NCBI GenBank assembly: GCA_021848605.1
Contig: JAJZUM010000002.1
Coordinates: forward strand, 1-54,031
From: Pseudomonadota bacterium
GTDB taxonomy: Bacteria; Pseudomonadota; Gammaproteobacteria; Pseudomonadales; Moraxellaceae
Direction of reading: 5' to 3'
DNA length: 54,031 nucleotides
The notes below the pieces were generated by a model. The model saw only the letters and a program-made list of their open reading frames with translations. It was not told the DNA's origin and searched no databases. Every line of letters starts with the position of its first letter. Positions within the stretch are counted from its first letter, which is position 1. Shown one piece after another: positions 24,773-35,878 of the stretch. Both the position numbers and the translations under genes were made by a program.

Positions 24773-26146
24773 CTAACTTCCCACAAAGGCAGTAACCGGT
24801 AAGCCTTGCAGAGATTCCGGTTTGAAGCTCTGTGCATCAGCTTTCATGTAAGCCCGATTCTGCTCTGCGTCATACAAAGTTTCCACAACCCCGGATACTT
24901 GGCCTACTTCAAGAAGGATCTTACTGATCTCCTCAGGGTTTTGAGCCGAAAAATGCAGGATATAACTTCGCAGAGGCCGAATTTCGCGCATGGTCGCTAG
25001 GATGACAAACCAGACCAGAAGCGGCAAGATCGCCAAAGCAATAACCTCTGCAGTAGAAATATGATGTACGAGTAAAAAGCCGCCCAACATTCCACCTACG
25101 GCTGGCCCCAGAAACTGGAAGGTCGAGAAGATACCCATGGCCGAGCCTCGAGCACCTGCAGGTGCCAGTTTGCTGACGACCGAAGGCAAGAGCGCCTCAA
25201 GCAAATTAAAGGCAAGGAAATACAGAAAAAGACCAACAACCAAGGGCCACAGTCCCTGATGTATGCCCCCTGCAATACCGAGTCCCGTCATCATGACCAA
25301 TACAGCAACGGCCATCATGGAGCGCAGATAAAACTTCTTTTCTGCAATAATGATAAAAGGCACGCTACCAACAAAGCCGAGCAGCATGACGGGTAAGTAC
25401 ACCCAGGCATGATGCGCCAAAGGCAGGTGCCCCTGCTGAACCAGGAGAAGAGGCATAACCATCCATACCGAAGCCATCACGGCATGCATGAACAGGACGC
25501 CAATATTGATACGCAACAGGTGTGGCTGAAATAATAAGCTGCCAAAGGATGACCGGTTCGGCGCTTTATAAATCGTATGAACTTGCGGAGAAGGCACAAA
25601 AACCGCACATATCAGTGCACCAAGCACCGCCAACAGAGCGGTCGTCCAGAACACAGCAGCCAACCCTCCCCAGCCCGCCAGAATTGGGCTGACAATAAAT
25701 GCGACCGAGAAGGAAAGACCAATGGTCATACCAATGACCGCCATGGCCTTGGTACGATGTTCATCACGAGTCAAATCTGCGACCAGCGCCATGGCTACTG
25801 CCGAAATGGCACCAGCACCTTGTAGGGCCCGCCCCAGAATGACCCCATGAATACTGTGCGACAGGGCTGATACTGCAGCACCAGCGGCAAAAATGAGCAT
25901 CCCTGAAATAATCAATGGTTTTCTTGGAACGCGATCCGAGAGTATCCCGAGAGGAATCTGCAGGATTGACTGCATTAGGCCATATATACCAATCGCCATG
26001 CCAACAAGTTCAGGTGTTGAACCCTGTAGTTGCCTTCCATAGAGGGCAATAACCGGCATGATCAGAAATAACCCCATCATTCGACTGGCAAAAACACCTG
26101 CCAGTGCAAAAACCGAACGTACTTCCCTTGCCGTCAGACCATTCAT
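24773..26146 (-). CDS. MFS transporter with cytoplasmic C-terminal domain
   Basis: Major facilitator with 12 predicted membrane spans (about 457 residues). Loop 2-3 carries the GILSDRVPRKPLI motif and span 4-5 the RALQGAGAISAVAMAL and DLTRDEHRTKAMA segments seen in the MFS proteins that neighbour uvrA and ssb in Pseudomonas. About 60 soluble residues follow the last span. The substrate is unknown; drug or metabolite efflux is the usual guess. I start at ATG 26146 (MNGLTAREV), since homologues begin close to the first span; the frame extends to an ATG at 26188. Confidence 0.8.
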   Translation of the reverse strand: MNGLTAREVRSVFALAGVFASRMMGLFLIMPVIALYGRQLQGSTPELVGMAIGIYGLMQSILQIPLGILSDRVPRKPLIISGMLIFAAGAAVSALSHSIHGVILGRALQGAGAISAVAMALVADLTRDEHRTKAMAVIGMTIGLSFSVAFIVSPILAGWGGLAAVFWTTALLAVLGALICAVFVPSPQVHTIYKAPNRSSFGSLLFQPHLLRINIGVLFMHAVMASVWMVMPLLLVQQGHLPLAHHAWVYLPVMLLGFVGSVPFIIIAEKKFYLRSMMAVAVLVMMTGLGIAGGIHQGLWPLVVGLFLYFLAFNLLEALLPSVVSKLAPAGARGSAMGIFSTFQFLGPAVGGMLGGFLLVHHISTAEVIALAILPLLVWFVILATMREIRPLRSYILHFSAQNPEEISKILLEVGQVSGVVETLYDAEQNRAYMKADAQSFKPESLQGLPVTAFVGS

Positions 26147-26274
26147 CACATTGCACCCACTTACCTTGGGGTTGAGATTGTACCGCATGTTTGCGTGATC
26201 TCATCAAACTCTTAACACAGATTCACGAAGCTGGCTGAATCGCCTAGAATGTCCCTTCCATCCTGGAGTCAGAT

Positions 26275-29097
26275 ATGGACTTTATTCGCATACGGGGTGC
26301 ACGCACCCACAATCTGAAAAATATCGACCTTGATCTGCCCCGAGATCAGTTGATTGTCCTGACGGGTCTGTCAGGCTCTGGGAAAAGTTCACTGGCTTTT
26401 GACACACTCTACGCCGAGGGACAACGACGCTATGTTGAGTCATTGTCTGCATATGCCCGACAATTTCTTTCGCTGATGGAAAAACCGGATGTAGATCATA
26501 TTGAAGGATTATCTCCAGCTATTTCTATCGAACAAAAATCAACTTCACACAACCCTCGCTCCACGGTCGGCACCATTACCGAGATTCACGACTATCTGCG
26601 ACTACTGTTTGCACGCACGGGAACGGCGCATTGTCCGGATCATGATACGCCTCTGATTGCGCAGACCGTAAGTCAGATGACTGATCAGATTCTTGGCTTA
26701 CCCCAAGAACAGGCGTTCATGTTGCTGGCTCCCGTCATAAGGGACCGTAAAGGAGAACATGCCCATCTCTTTGAACAGCTTCGAGCCCAAGGTTTTGTGC
26801 GGGTACGTATCAATGGCCTGGTTGTCGATCTCGATGATGTCCCTCAACTCGATAAACAAAAAAAACACCGCATTGAAGTCGTGGTCGACCGCTTTAAGAT
26901 TCGTGCCGAGCAACGTACCCGAATTGCCGAATCCCTTGAAACCGCTTTGCGTGTCGCCGAAGGCCTGGCTATTGTGGCACCCTGGAACGAGTCGGGTGAA
27001 GAAATCCTCTTTTCTTCTCGTTATGCCTGTCCCCACTGCGGTTATGCGCTGCTTGAACTGGAACCACGCCTTTTTTCTTTCAATAATCCAGCAGGGGCCT
27101 GTCCAACCTGTGATGGTCTTGGTGTGCGCCAGTTCTTTGATGAAAGCAAAATTGCCCAGCCTGATCTTGGCCTTAAGGACGGAGCCCTGGCACAATGGGG
27201 TCCGCAAAACAGCTATTACTACGGACTATTGTCCAGCGTTTGTCAGCATTATCATATCGACATGTCTATACCTTTCGGGCAGTTGCCCAGAAAGGTTCAG
27301 ACGCTGATTCTGCATGGTTCAAACCAGGAAGTGATTGAATTCCGACTCATGAATGATCGTGGGACGACTCTTGTCAAAAAACAACCATTTGAAGGAGTCC
27401 TACCGAATCTGGAACGACGTTTCCGCGATACAGAATCCCCTCAAGTACGCGAAGAACTTAGTCGCTGGATGAGTCACGCCCAGTGTTCCGAGTGTAAAGG
27501 CACCCGCCTTCGCCGTGAAGCTCGTCATGTACGCATTGGGGATCTGAATCTGCCATCGTTGAATGAGCTTCCTATTGATGCCGCTCTGGAACGGATTAAC
27601 CGTATTCAGCTTACCGGACAGAAAGGCGAAATTGCCGAAAAGATACTCAAGGAAATCCGGGAACGCCTGCAATTCCTGAATAATGTTGGCCTCAACTATC
27701 TGAACCTGTCCCGTTCCGCAGACACACTTTCCGGCGGAGAAGCGCAACGCATTCGTCTGGCCTCTCAGATAGGTGCCGGGCTGATGGGCGTTATGTATGT
27801 ACTCGATGAGCCGAGTATTGGCCTGCATCAACGCGACAATGAACGTTTACTGACGACGCTACGGCATTTGCGTGATTTGGGCAATACCGTTATTGTGGTT
27901 GAACATGATGAGGATGCCATCCGTCAGGCTGACTTTATCGTAGACATGGGACCAGGCGCAGGGATTCACGGTGGCCACGTTGTGGCCGCTGGCACACTGG
28001 CCAAAATTACCGCCGTAGCTGATTCCCTGACCGGACAATATCTGCAGGGTAGCCGCCGTATCGAATGCCCCCAAGCACGTACACCGATACAACGGGACAA
28101 GGTCCTGCGAATCATCAACGCTCGTGGACATAATCTGCAACAAGTCTCGGTGGATATTCCGCTTGGACTTTTGACCTGCGTCACAGGAGTTTCTGGCTCA
28201 GGGAAATCCACCCTCATGAACCGGACGCTGTATCCGCATGTAGCACGTTACTTCTATGGCTCCTCGACCGTTGATCCTGAACCCTGCGATCGTATTGAAG
28301 GTATAGAGCATCTGGATAAAATCATTGATATTGACCAGAGTCCGATAGGACGAACACCCCGTTCAAACCCAGCCACGTACACCGGTGTTCTGACACTGAT
28401 TCGCGAACTTTTTGCAGCCACTCCCGAGGCTCGATCACGCGGATATACTCCGGGACGATTCTCCTTTAATGTTGCGGGTGGACGCTGTGAAGCCTGTCAG
28501 GGTGATGGCGTGATCAGGGTCGCCATGCATTTTCTTGCCGACATGTATGTACCTTGTGATGTCTGTCATGGCTTGCGTTACGAACGGGAAACTCTCGAGG
28601 TACGCTACAAGGCTAAGAATATTGCCGACGTTCTGGCCATGACCGTCGAAGAGGCTTTTTCATTTTTCGAAGCCATCCCGGCGCTGAAACGCAAACTTCA
28701 GACCCTGATCGATGTTGGTCTATCCTATCTCAGCCTGGGACAATCCGCGACTACCCTGTCAGGGGGGGAGGCCCAGCGGATTAAGCTAGCCAAGGAACTT
28801 TCTCGCCGTGACACGGGTAAAACCCTATATCTCCTTGATGAGCCAACAACAGGACTACACTTTCACGATATTGCCCAGCTTTTGGTCGTCCTGCACCGCC
28901 TCAGGGATCACGGCAACACGGTCGTCGTTATTGAGCATAATCTTGATGTGATCAAAACAGCCGACTGGATTATCGACCTTGGACCTGAAGGAGGCTCAGG
29001 TGGAGGGCGGGTTGTGGCGACAGGCACTCCGGAAATGATTGCCGATCATCAGGATTCACATACCGGCAGGTTTCTTCGCCCCTTGCTAGGCAAGTAA
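26275..29097 (+). CDS. uvrA: Excinuclease ABC subunit A
   Basis: 940-residue UvrA, full length. Two ABC ATPase halves are evident: Walker [15 protein letters not shown] (about 31-44) and [14 protein letters not shown] (about 640-653), each with an LSGGEAQRI signature. Zinc modules occur at [14 protein letters not shown] and in the second half as [11 protein letters not shown] with CDVCHG. UvrA finds bulky DNA lesions and loads UvrB. It diverges from the MFS gene with 86 nt between the ORFs as first called; I saw no clear LexA box in that gap. Confidence 0.98.
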   Translation: MDFIRIRGARTHNLKNIDLDLPRDQLIVLTGLSGSGKSSLAFDTLYAEGQRRYVESLSAYARQFLSLMEKPDVDHIEGLSPAISIEQKSTSHNPRSTVGTITEIHDYLRLLFARTGTAHCPDHDTPLIAQTVSQMTDQILGLPQEQAFMLLAPVIRDRKGEHAHLFEQLRAQGFVRVRINGLVVDLDDVPQLDKQKKHRIEVVVDRFKIRAEQRTRIAESLETALRVAEGLAIVAPWNESGEEILFSSRYACPHCGYALLELEPRLFSFNNPAGACPTCDGLGVRQFFDESKIAQPDLGLKDGALAQWGPQNSYYYGLLSSVCQHYHIDMSIPFGQLPRKVQTLILHGSNQEVIEFRLMNDRGTTLVKKQPFEGVLPNLERRFRDTESPQVREELSRWMSHAQCSECKGTRLRREARHVRIGDLNLPSLNELPIDAALERINRIQLTGQKGEIAEKILKEIRERLQFLNNVGLNYLNLSRSADTLSGGEAQRIRLASQIGAGLMGVMYVLDEPSIGLHQRDNERLLTTLRHLRDLGNTVIVVEHDEDAIRQADFIVDMGPGAGIHGGHVVAAGTLAKITAVADSLTGQYLQGSRRIECPQARTPIQRDKVLRIINARGHNLQQVSVDIPLGLLTCVTGVSGSGKSTLMNRTLYPHVARYFYGSSTVDPEPCDRIEGIEHLDKIIDIDQSPIGRTPRSNPATYTGVLTLIRELFAATPEARSRGYTPGRFSFNVAGGRCEACQGDGVIRVAMHFLADMYVPCDVCHGLRYERETLEVRYKAKNIADVLAMTVEEAFSFFEAIPALKRKLQTLIDVGLSYLSLGQSATTLSGGEAQRIKLAKELSRRDTGKTLYLLDEPTTGLHFHDIAQLLVVLHRLRDHGNTVVVIEHNLDVIKTADWIIDLGPEGGSGGGRVVATGTPEMIADHQDSHTGRFLRPLLGK

Positions 29098-29156
29098 TTT
29101 TTATGAATATCTGTTAGGATTTTAAACTCAAGATGAGCAATTGACAGGAGGTCAGA

Positions 29157-29951
29157 ATGGTTGAACGTGTCAGCAAGGCGCGTGAACAGGCACTTCTGTC
29201 TGCTGAGTATACGATCGATGAACTTGCTCGAGCTGCCGGCACAACCGTGCGTAATGTTCGTGCCTATCAGGATCGGGGCTTGCTGCCGGCACCAGAACGG
29301 CGCGGGCGCACTGGCATCTACAAAGGTTCACATCTGGCACGGTTGCGACTGATTGGCAGCATGCTCGAACGGGGTTATACTCTGGCCAGCATTGGTGAAT
29401 TGCTGGATGCCTGGGTTGCTGGTCGGGATATTGCCCAAGTTATGGGACTCGAGGCAGCACTAACCAGTCCATGGAGTGACGAAGTTCCTGAGTACATGAC
29501 CATGCAGGAACTGATCGAAAAGTTTCAGGGGAATTTCACGGCTGAGGCATTACAAACAGCGCTTGCCCTTCAACTGATCGTTCCTGAACAGGAACGGGTC
29601 TGTATCCCCAGCCCACGGCTACTATCAGCCGGATACGAGTTGATGCAGTCGGGCATCCCGCTTCAGGAAACTCTTTCCATCGTGCAGTTGTTACGCGCCA
29701 ATGTTGAAAAAGCAGCCAATGAACTGGTACAGCGAGTCGCTACCTATGTCTTTGACCAACGCTACGGTCAACGCTTGCCCCCCCCTGAAGATGCAACCCA
29801 ACTTGCTGAAATTATCTGGCGATTGCGAGGACAAGTTGATTCTGCTGTATCGGCTGAAGTCGCCCGTGCCATGCAATTAGCCCTGGAAAACATTCTTGGC
29901 GACCGACTGACGGGTATTTACGAACAGTTGTACGGTCAGGAACCGGGTTAA
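29157..29951 (+). CDS. MerR-family transcriptional regulator
   Basis: 264-residue regulator with an N-terminal MerR winged helix (YTIDELARAAGTTVRNVRAY, followed by RGLLPAPERRGRTGIY) and a long C-terminal part of about 170 residues without a cysteine metal site. AGGAGG precedes the ATG. These large MerR-type proteins of proteobacteria are mostly uncharacterised. It lies 59 nt after uvrA and 15 nt before cpdA on the same strand, so it may share a transcript with cpdA. No target is evident. Confidence 0.85.
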   Translation: MVERVSKAREQALLSAEYTIDELARAAGTTVRNVRAYQDRGLLPAPERRGRTGIYKGSHLARLRLIGSMLERGYTLASIGELLDAWVAGRDIAQVMGLEAALTSPWSDEVPEYMTMQELIEKFQGNFTAEALQTALALQLIVPEQERVCIPSPRLLSAGYELMQSGIPLQETLSIVQLLRANVEKAANELVQRVATYVFDQRYGQRLPPPEDATQLAEIIWRLRGQVDSAVSAEVARAMQLALENILGDRLTGIYEQLYGQEPG

Positions 29952-29966
29952 GCAGGTCCTGTCATC

Positions 29967-30827
29967 ATGCTCGAATGCTCAACAACAGCCGCATGGACCC
30001 AGCAGCAATATCAAAATTCTGCAGCACCCGTCGTTGCTCGACTGGTCCAGATATCTGATTGTCACCTGTTTGCCGATCCTCATGCTGCCTTGCTCGGACT
30101 GAAAACAGATGACAGTCTGGACGATGTTCTCAATCATATCGATCATTTTGAAAAACACAAAGGCATCGATGCCTTTCTTGTAACGGGCGACCTGTCGCAG
30201 GATGGCAGTGCTCAGTCTTATCAGCGCCTGCTCAGGAAAACACAGCACCTTGGCCATTCGCAAGGATGGATTCAGGGAAACCATGATCTTGACCTACCCA
30301 TGCAGGCCTGCTCAGGATTACGGCCCATCCTTAGCCCCGGCATCCTTAAGCCCGCTCCTGGCTGGCAGGTTATCCTGCTCAACTCCAGTGTCGAACATCA
30401 AATCCATGGGCACATCAGTGACGAACATCTGCGTTTTCTTGAAGAGGCCTTGGCAAAGGCTGCCAGCATGCATTCTTTGGTAGTCACACATCATCCACCG
30501 TGTGCTATTGGCTGTGCATGGCTTGATCGCCAGTGCATCGACAATCCAGATCCCTTTGAACACATCATCAAACGCTACCAGGATCGTGTTCGGGCCATCC
30601 TTTGCGGACATGTGCATCAGCAAGCCGAAGTTCGTTTCGCTTCAACCCGTGTCTGGAGCACCCCTTCGACCTGTATCCAGTTCAAACCGGCAAGTGACGG
30701 GTTTGCTCTAGACCCAGTCGGTCCGGGATACCGCGTCCTGGAATTACACCAGAACGGTGGTATCCATACCTATGTATCCCGTGTCCAGTCCCGAGGTGAT
30801 CTGGATACCCATGCAGCTGGCTATTGA
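29967..30827 (+). CDS. cpdA: 3',5'-cyclic-AMP phosphodiesterase
   Basis: 286-residue metallophosphoesterase of the CpdA/Icc type. The binuclear metal motifs are all present: QISDCHLF (with D-x-H), [19 protein letters not shown] and CGHVHQ. It hydrolyses cAMP in the cytoplasm and lowers CRP/Vfr activity; a Vfr/CRP gene is also in this window at 50449. The first about 20 residues (before ARLVQISDC) are poorly conserved, so the start may be a little later. Its 3' end overlaps the convergent parC by 7 nt. Confidence 0.92.
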   Translation: MLECSTTAAWTQQQYQNSAAPVVARLVQISDCHLFADPHAALLGLKTDDSLDDVLNHIDHFEKHKGIDAFLVTGDLSQDGSAQSYQRLLRKTQHLGHSQGWIQGNHDLDLPMQACSGLRPILSPGILKPAPGWQVILLNSSVEHQIHGHISDEHLRFLEEALAKAASMHSLVVTHHPPCAIGCAWLDRQCIDNPDPFEHIIKRYQDRVRAILCGHVHQQAEVRFASTRVWSTPSTCIQFKPASDGFALDPVGPGYRVLELHQNGGIHTYVSRVQSRGDLDTHAAGY

Positions 30828-33031
30828 GCAGGCATGACCTCAAGTCGGTCAGCTTTCTGAAATCCCCGGGGCAACAAATGACCACGACGCCCCCGCTCGC
30901 TAAGATACAATTTCAGGTCGTTACCCTTGATGTGCGTAAAACGCGCACCAGCCGTGATTTTTAGTGCATCCTCTGATGTGAACAAAGTCATTGCAAGCAG
31001 GCGTTCCTCAGCAAGAAGCTGTATCAACTTGTTGCCTTTACCTTTGGCAAGTCGCGGCAGTTGGTCAACAGCAAAAACAAGCAAACGCCCCTGATCGCTC
31101 AACAAGGCTAACAATGTTGCATCATGTACCGGTAGAGGTGGCAACACCTGGGCATGCTCGGGCAGACTGATCAATTGTTTGCCGTTGCGATTGCCGGCCT
31201 CAATATCCTCCATTCGGGCAATAAATCCATAGCCGGCATCCGAGGCAAGCAACCAGTGATCATCCGTCTGCCCCATAAATACCGACTGAAAACTACTGCC
31301 AGACGGAGGGCTCAATCGGGTTGTCAACGGTTCCCCCTGCCCACGCGCTGAGGGCAAAACAGAAGCCTGCAAAGAATAACTACGTCCGGTGGAATCCAGA
31401 AAATGAACCAGCTGCTGACTTCGTCCCTCCGCCTTCATCATGAAGGAGTCTCCGGCGCGGAAGCTGGCGGTCGACACATCGACATCATGTCCTTTAGCAG
31501 CGCGAACCCAGCCCTTGGCCGAGAGGATGACGGTAATAGCCTCACTGGGCAACAACTCTTGTTCGGTCAGGGCACGCGCTTCGGGACGTTCCATAATCGC
31601 AGAGCGACGCACATCTGCAAAACGGGCACGATCCTGTTCCAGTTCCTTGATCAACTGCAGTTTCAATGCCTCTGTTGAACCCAAAAGTGTTTGCAACTGT
31701 TGACGCTCTGCTTCGAGCTCATCCATCTCACCACGGATCTTCATTTCTTCCAGTTTAGCCAGGTGTCTCAGCTTAAGCTCCAGGATGGCTTCGGCCTGCA
31801 TGTCGCTCAGCCCAAAACGCTGCATCAGGGCAGGTTTGGGTTCATCTTCATAACGAATGATGGCAATGACCTCATCAATCGACAAAAATGCGATCAGCAG
31901 ACCTTGCAAGATATGAATGCGCTGTTCAACCTTGTCGAGTCGATACTGCAAACGACGCGTCACTGTGCGCAAACGAAACTCAAGCCATTCGTTGAGAATA
32001 TGCAGCAAGTTCTTGACTTGGGGTCGACCATCAAGGCCAATCATGTTCAGATTGACCCGATAACTACACTCCAGATCGGTTGTGGCAAACAAATGGCGCA
32101 TCATGGCATCGACATCAACCCGTTGCGAGCGGGGCACAATAACAAGACGGGTAGGATTTTCATGATCTGACTCATCGCGTAGATCAATAACCATCGGCAG
32201 TTTTTTAGCCTGCATCTGTTCTGCGATCTGAGCCAACACACGCGCTCCCGATACCTGGTAGGGCAATGCCGTGACCACGACATCACCATCTTCAATCTCA
32301 TAGACCGCTCGCATGCGGTAACTGCCACGGCCTTGGGCATACATCGCCAGAAGTTCGTGGGCCGGTGTAATAATTTCAGCACGGGTTGGCAGATCCGGAC
32401 CTTTGATAAAAGTCAGAACATCATCAAGAGAAGCACCCGGATTTCGCAACAGGTGAATACAGGCATCCGCCACTTCACCGAGATTATGTGGAGGAATGTC
32501 CGTGGCCATGCCAACGGCAATACCGGTGCCACCATTAAGCAAAATATGGGGAAGACGGGCTGGTAATAGGGTTGGTTCCTGCAAACTGCCGTCGAAATTG
32601 CTGACCCACTCGACAGTGCCCTGTTCCAGTTCGGCAAGAAGGATATCCGCAAAGGCAGCCAGGCGTGCTTCGGTGTACCGCATCGCCGCAAACGATTTGG
32701 GATCATCTGCCGACCCCCAGTTGCCTTGACCATCAATCAACGGATAACGGTAACTGAATGGCTGTGCCATCAAAACCATGGCTTCATAGCACGCTGAATC
32801 ACCATGGGGATGATATTTCCCAAGAACATCCCCAACAGTACGTGCTGACTTTTTGTGCTTGGCAGCGTGTCGCAAGCCTAGTTCACTCATGGCATAGACG
32901 ATACGTCTCTGCACGGGTTTGAGGCCATCACCGATGTGAGGTAACGCTCGGTCGAGAATGACATACATAGAATAATCAAGATACGCCCGCTCGGCATACT
33001 GACGAAGCGGTATCATTTCAAACAGGGACAT
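30821..33031 (-). CDS. parC: DNA topoisomerase IV subunit A
   Basis: 736-residue ParC. The start ([20 protein letters not shown]), the catalytic tyrosine region with [10 protein letters not shown] (Tyr in RYTEARL), the HPHGD motif in [13 protein letters not shown] and the coiled-coil/C-terminal beta-propeller identify it. The quinolone-resistance region reads [11 protein letters not shown] chose the ATG at 33031 (GGAG 5 nt upstream) over the GTG at 33037. It decatenates chromosomes with ParE, encoded 63 nt upstream on the same strand. Confidence 0.96.
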   Translation of the reverse strand: MSLFEMIPLRQYAERAYLDYSMYVILDRALPHIGDGLKPVQRRIVYAMSELGLRHAAKHKKSARTVGDVLGKYHPHGDSACYEAMVLMAQPFSYRYPLIDGQGNWGSADDPKSFAAMRYTEARLAAFADILLAELEQGTVEWVSNFDGSLQEPTLLPARLPHILLNGGTGIAVGMATDIPPHNLGEVADACIHLLRNPGASLDDVLTFIKGPDLPTRAEIITPAHELLAMYAQGRGSYRMRAVYEIEDGDVVVTALPYQVSGARVLAQIAEQMQAKKLPMVIDLRDESDHENPTRLVIVPRSQRVDVDAMMRHLFATTDLECSYRVNLNMIGLDGRPQVKNLLHILNEWLEFRLRTVTRRLQYRLDKVEQRIHILQGLLIAFLSIDEVIAIIRYEDEPKPALMQRFGLSDMQAEAILELKLRHLAKLEEMKIRGEMDELEAERQQLQTLLGSTEALKLQLIKELEQDRARFADVRRSAIMERPEARALTEQELLPSEAITVILSAKGWVRAAKGHDVDVSTASFRAGDSFMMKAEGRSQQLVHFLDSTGRSYSLQASVLPSARGQGEPLTTRLSPPSGSSFQSVFMGQTDDHWLLASDAGYGFIARMEDIEAGNRNGKQLISLPEHAQVLPPLPVHDATLLALLSDQGRLLVFAVDQLPRLAKGKGNKLIQLLAEERLLAMTLFTSEDALKITAGARFTHIKGNDLKLYLSERGRRGHLLPRGFQKADRLEVMPAQ

Positions 33032-33094
33032 CGTCACTCCTTTATGGACGAGTTCCTCCCGTCCATATGCTTCAATGATTCAAAATACGGCAAA

Positions 33095-34981
33095 CTAAAC
33101 TTGGGCCAAATGGCCGGAACGCTCAAGCCAAGCACGTCGATCTGAGGTTCGTTTTTTGGCAAGCAGCATATCCAGCAATTCAAAGGTTGGCGTATCCTCA
33201 TCAAGCACCAGTTGAACCAGTCGGCGTGTATCCGGATTCATCGTAGTCTCGCGTAACTGTAAAGGACTCATTTCGCCAAGTCCCTTAAAACGGGTAACCT
33301 GTGGTCTTAACCGTTTATGCTCAGCAGCCAGTCGATCCAGGATGCCATTGCGTTCAGCTTCATCCAGGGCATAAAAGACCTCCTTGCCTGCATCGATGCG
33401 AAACAGGGGCGGCATCGCCACGAATACATGTCCTTCCCGAACCAATGCCGGAAAATGACGCAGAAAAAGGGCACTGAGCAGCGTGGCAATATGTAATCCA
33501 TCCGAATCAGCATCTGCCAGGATACAAATCTTGCCATAACGCAGTCCCGACAGGTCATCTTGTCCGGGATCCGCGCCTAGGGCAACGGCAATATCATGCA
33601 CTTCCTGGGAGGCCAGAATTTCCCGGCTGTCGACTTCCCAAGTATTCAGAATTTTGCCACGTAAGGGCATAATTGCCTGAAAGATGCGATCACGTGCCTG
33701 TTTGGCTGAACCACCTGCGGAATCCCCCTCAACCAGAAAAAGTTCCGTGCGTTGCAAATCGGTCGATGTACAATCTGCCAGTTTTCCGGGCAATGCAGGT
33801 CCTTGGGTCACTTTCTTGCGCGCAACCTGCTTGCCTGTCCTGAGCCGCTTCTGGGCATGGACAATCGCCATCTCAGCCAGTTTTTCAGCAAGTTCAACAT
33901 GGGCATTCAGAAAAAGCGAAAATGAATCCTTGACAACCCCCGCCACAAATGCTGCAGACTCGCGCGAGGACAAGCGCTCCTTGGTCTGTCCGGCAAATTG
34001 GGGATCCTGCATTTTCAGAGAGAGGACAAAACTTAGCCTCTCCCAAACATCTTCGGGTGCTAGTTTCAGTCCTCGTGGCAACAGCGACCTGAATTCACAG
34101 AACTCACGAAGTCCCTCCAATAGTCCTGTACGCAATCCATTGACATGGGTGCCGCCCTGGGCGGTAGGAATCAGGTTCACATAGGATTCATTCAAAACCT
34201 CGCCACCCTCGGGAAGCCACTGAAGTGCCCAATCGACTTGTTCCCGTTCACCACGATACTGTCCAAGGAAGGGTTCTTCCGGCAAAGCAGGCCAATCAGC
34301 CGTCTGCTCACGCACATAATCGGCAAGACCTTCGGCATAACACCATCGTGAGCGCTCATCCGTTCCCTGATCCCAAAGATTGACCGTCAAACCTGGACAA
34401 AGGAGCGCTTTCGCCTTCAAAACATGCTTTAGACGAGGCAGCGATATGCGATCACTATCAAAATAGGACGGGTCTGGCCAGAAATGCACACAGGTTCCCG
34501 TTGATCTACGGGGTAATGTCTGCACTGCCTGGAGTGGCTGTGTGGGATAACCATTCTCGAACTCCATGCGCCAGAGCTGACCTTGACGCTCAACCTCAAC
34601 CACAAGACGTCGAGAAAGTGCATTAACAACCGAAACCCCTACGCCATGCAAGCCTCCGGCAAACTGGTAGGATTCATTGGAAAATTTACCCCCGGCGTGC
34701 AACTTGGTCAAAATCAGTTCAACCCCAGACACACCAAATTCAGGATGGGTATCAACCGGCATGCCCCGACCATTGTCGCGTACACGCACCGATTGATCGG
34801 CATAGACCTCGACATCAATCTGGCTGGCATAACCTGCTAAAGCTTCATCAACCGAATTATCAATGACTTCCTGGGCCAGATGATTGGGGCGAGTGGTATC
34901 GGTGTACATTCCAGGCCGCCGACGTACCGGATCCAATCCGGTTAATACCTCAATGGACTGGACATTATATTCTTTGGACAT
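33095..34981 (-). CDS. parE: DNA topoisomerase IV subunit B
   Basis: 628-residue ParE. The GHKL ATPase (start YNVQSIEVLTGLDPVRRRPG, then NSVDEALAGYA, DNGRGMPV and GGLHGVGVSVVNAL), the transducer, and the Toprim region (ELFLVEGDSAGGSAKQ, PLRGKILN and DADSDGLHIA) are complete. The shorter length distinguishes it from GyrB. I chose the ATG at 34981 (MSKEYNV), as homologues begin here; the frame opens at 35014. It supplies the ATPase half of topoisomerase IV with ParC, and the two genes lie together. Confidence 0.96.
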   Translation of the reverse strand: MSKEYNVQSIEVLTGLDPVRRRPGMYTDTTRPNHLAQEVIDNSVDEALAGYASQIDVEVYADQSVRVRDNGRGMPVDTHPEFGVSGVELILTKLHAGGKFSNESYQFAGGLHGVGVSVVNALSRRLVVEVERQGQLWRMEFENGYPTQPLQAVQTLPRRSTGTCVHFWPDPSYFDSDRISLPRLKHVLKAKALLCPGLTVNLWDQGTDERSRWCYAEGLADYVREQTADWPALPEEPFLGQYRGEREQVDWALQWLPEGGEVLNESYVNLIPTAQGGTHVNGLRTGLLEGLREFCEFRSLLPRGLKLAPEDVWERLSFVLSLKMQDPQFAGQTKERLSSRESAAFVAGVVKDSFSLFLNAHVELAEKLAEMAIVHAQKRLRTGKQVARKKVTQGPALPGKLADCTSTDLQRTELFLVEGDSAGGSAKQARDRIFQAIMPLRGKILNTWEVDSREILASQEVHDIAVALGADPGQDDLSGLRYGKICILADADSDGLHIATLLSALFLRHFPALVREGHVFVAMPPLFRIDAGKEVFYALDEAERNGILDRLAAEHKRLRPQVTRFKGLGEMSPLQLRETTMNPDTRRLVQLVLDEDTPTFELLDMLLAKKRTSDRRAWLERSGHLAQV

Positions 34982-35091
34982 GAAAACCCCAGACACTTCA
35001 TGAGCAGATGACACCTAAGAATAACACGAATGACAAAACACACAGCATCTTCCCTCCGATCAGTCTAAAACATCATTCAGACACCTGACAC

Positions 35092-35119
35092 TTGCATGGA
35101 TGGGGGAAATACATATAAT
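35092..35119 (+). promoter_or_regulatory. Sigma-70 promoter of rpmE-hslR
   Basis: TTGCAT (35092-35097) and a perfect TATAAT (35114-35119) with 16-nt spacing. Transcription from about 35126 would give a leader of about 127 nt before rpmE. This long leader could contain an autoregulatory L31-binding structure, as found ahead of some L31 genes; I did not establish one. Confidence 0.6.
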
Positions 35120-35252
35120 CACTGGCCTTGTTGTGTCTGGCTCGGACGAAGAGATGCTTCGGGTAGACCAAAAGAATGGCGGATTTCGTGCCGGGTTCGT
35201 GATTTGACCCCGGAGTAGCGAGCCTCTTTAAACCGTTCTTTGAGAGACGATC

Positions 35253-35471
35253 ATGCGTGCAGATATTCATCCTTCCTATGAAGAAGTAAACGTCACCTGC
35301 TCATGCGGAAGCAGTTTTGTTACCCGTTCAACACTTTGCAAGCCCATTCATCTGGACGTTTGCTCCAAGTGCCACCCCTTCTACACCGGCACTCAGAAAG
35401 TGCTTGATACCGGTGGTCGTATTGACAAGTTCAAGCAGCGTTTTGGTGGTCGCAGCTTTAGCAAGTCCTAA
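35253..35471 (+). CDS. rpmE: 50S ribosomal protein L31 (zinc-binding type)
   Basis: 72-residue L31. The four zinc-ligand cysteines are present as CSCG near residue 16-19 and [13 protein letters not shown] at 37 onward, so this is the C+ (RpmE) form rather than the zinc-free paralogue YkgM. The C-terminus has the basic VDTGG.../KFKQRFGG pattern in degenerate form. It sits on the large subunit near the intersubunit bridge. TAATG joins its stop to the hslR start, so both are co-translated. Confidence 0.97.
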   Translation: MRADIHPSYEEVNVTCSCGSSFVTRSTLCKPIHLDVCSKCHPFYTGTQKVLDTGGRIDKFKQRFGGRSFSKS

Positions 35472-35878
35472 TGACCACAGACCGGGCAGAACCACAGGAT
35501 TCAGCCAGCCGCAAGGTACGGATGGATCTCTGGTTGTGGGCTGCCCGGTTTTTTCGTACTCGAAGTTTGGCAAAACAGGCGATTGAAGGTGGAAAGGTTC
35601 ACGTTCAGGGACAACGAGTCAAAGTCAGTACCACCGTCCACAAGGGTATGTTGATTGAAGTTCGTCAGGGATGGGATGAACATGAAGTTGAAGTACTGGA
35701 TCTCAGTGAAGTGCGAGGACCAGCGACTGTGGCTCGACAGCTCTACCGTGAGACACAGGCCAGCATAGACCGCAATCTCCTGAAAGCAGAAGAACGTCGC
35801 GCCCATCCAGCGCCTGATCATCGACCTGACAAACGTGAACGGCGCCAAATCATGCGCTTTAGAGATATTCAGGGTTAA
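35471..35878 (+). CDS. hslR: Ribosome-associated heat shock protein Hsp15
   Basis: 135-residue S4-domain protein. The RNA-binding motif VRMDLWLWAARFFRTRSLAK, then GGKVHVQGQRVK, is the Hsp15 signature, followed by a basic C-terminal tail (about 95-135) rich in Arg, Lys and Glu. Hsp15 binds free 50S subunits that carry a stalled nascent chain and helps recycle them. Its ATG overlaps the rpmE stop (TAATG). The 3' end overlaps the convergent FAH gene by 4 nt. Confidence 0.92.
   Translation: MTTDRAEPQDSASRKVRMDLWLWAARFFRTRSLAKQAIEGGKVHVQGQRVKVSTTVHKGMLIEVRQGWDEHEVEVLDLSEVRGPATVARQLYRETQASIDRNLLKAEERRAHPAPDHRPDKRERRQIMRFRDIQG

Noticed and set aside
26189-26274. LexA box controlling uvrA
   Set aside because: No CTGT-N8-ACAG match was found in the divergent gap.
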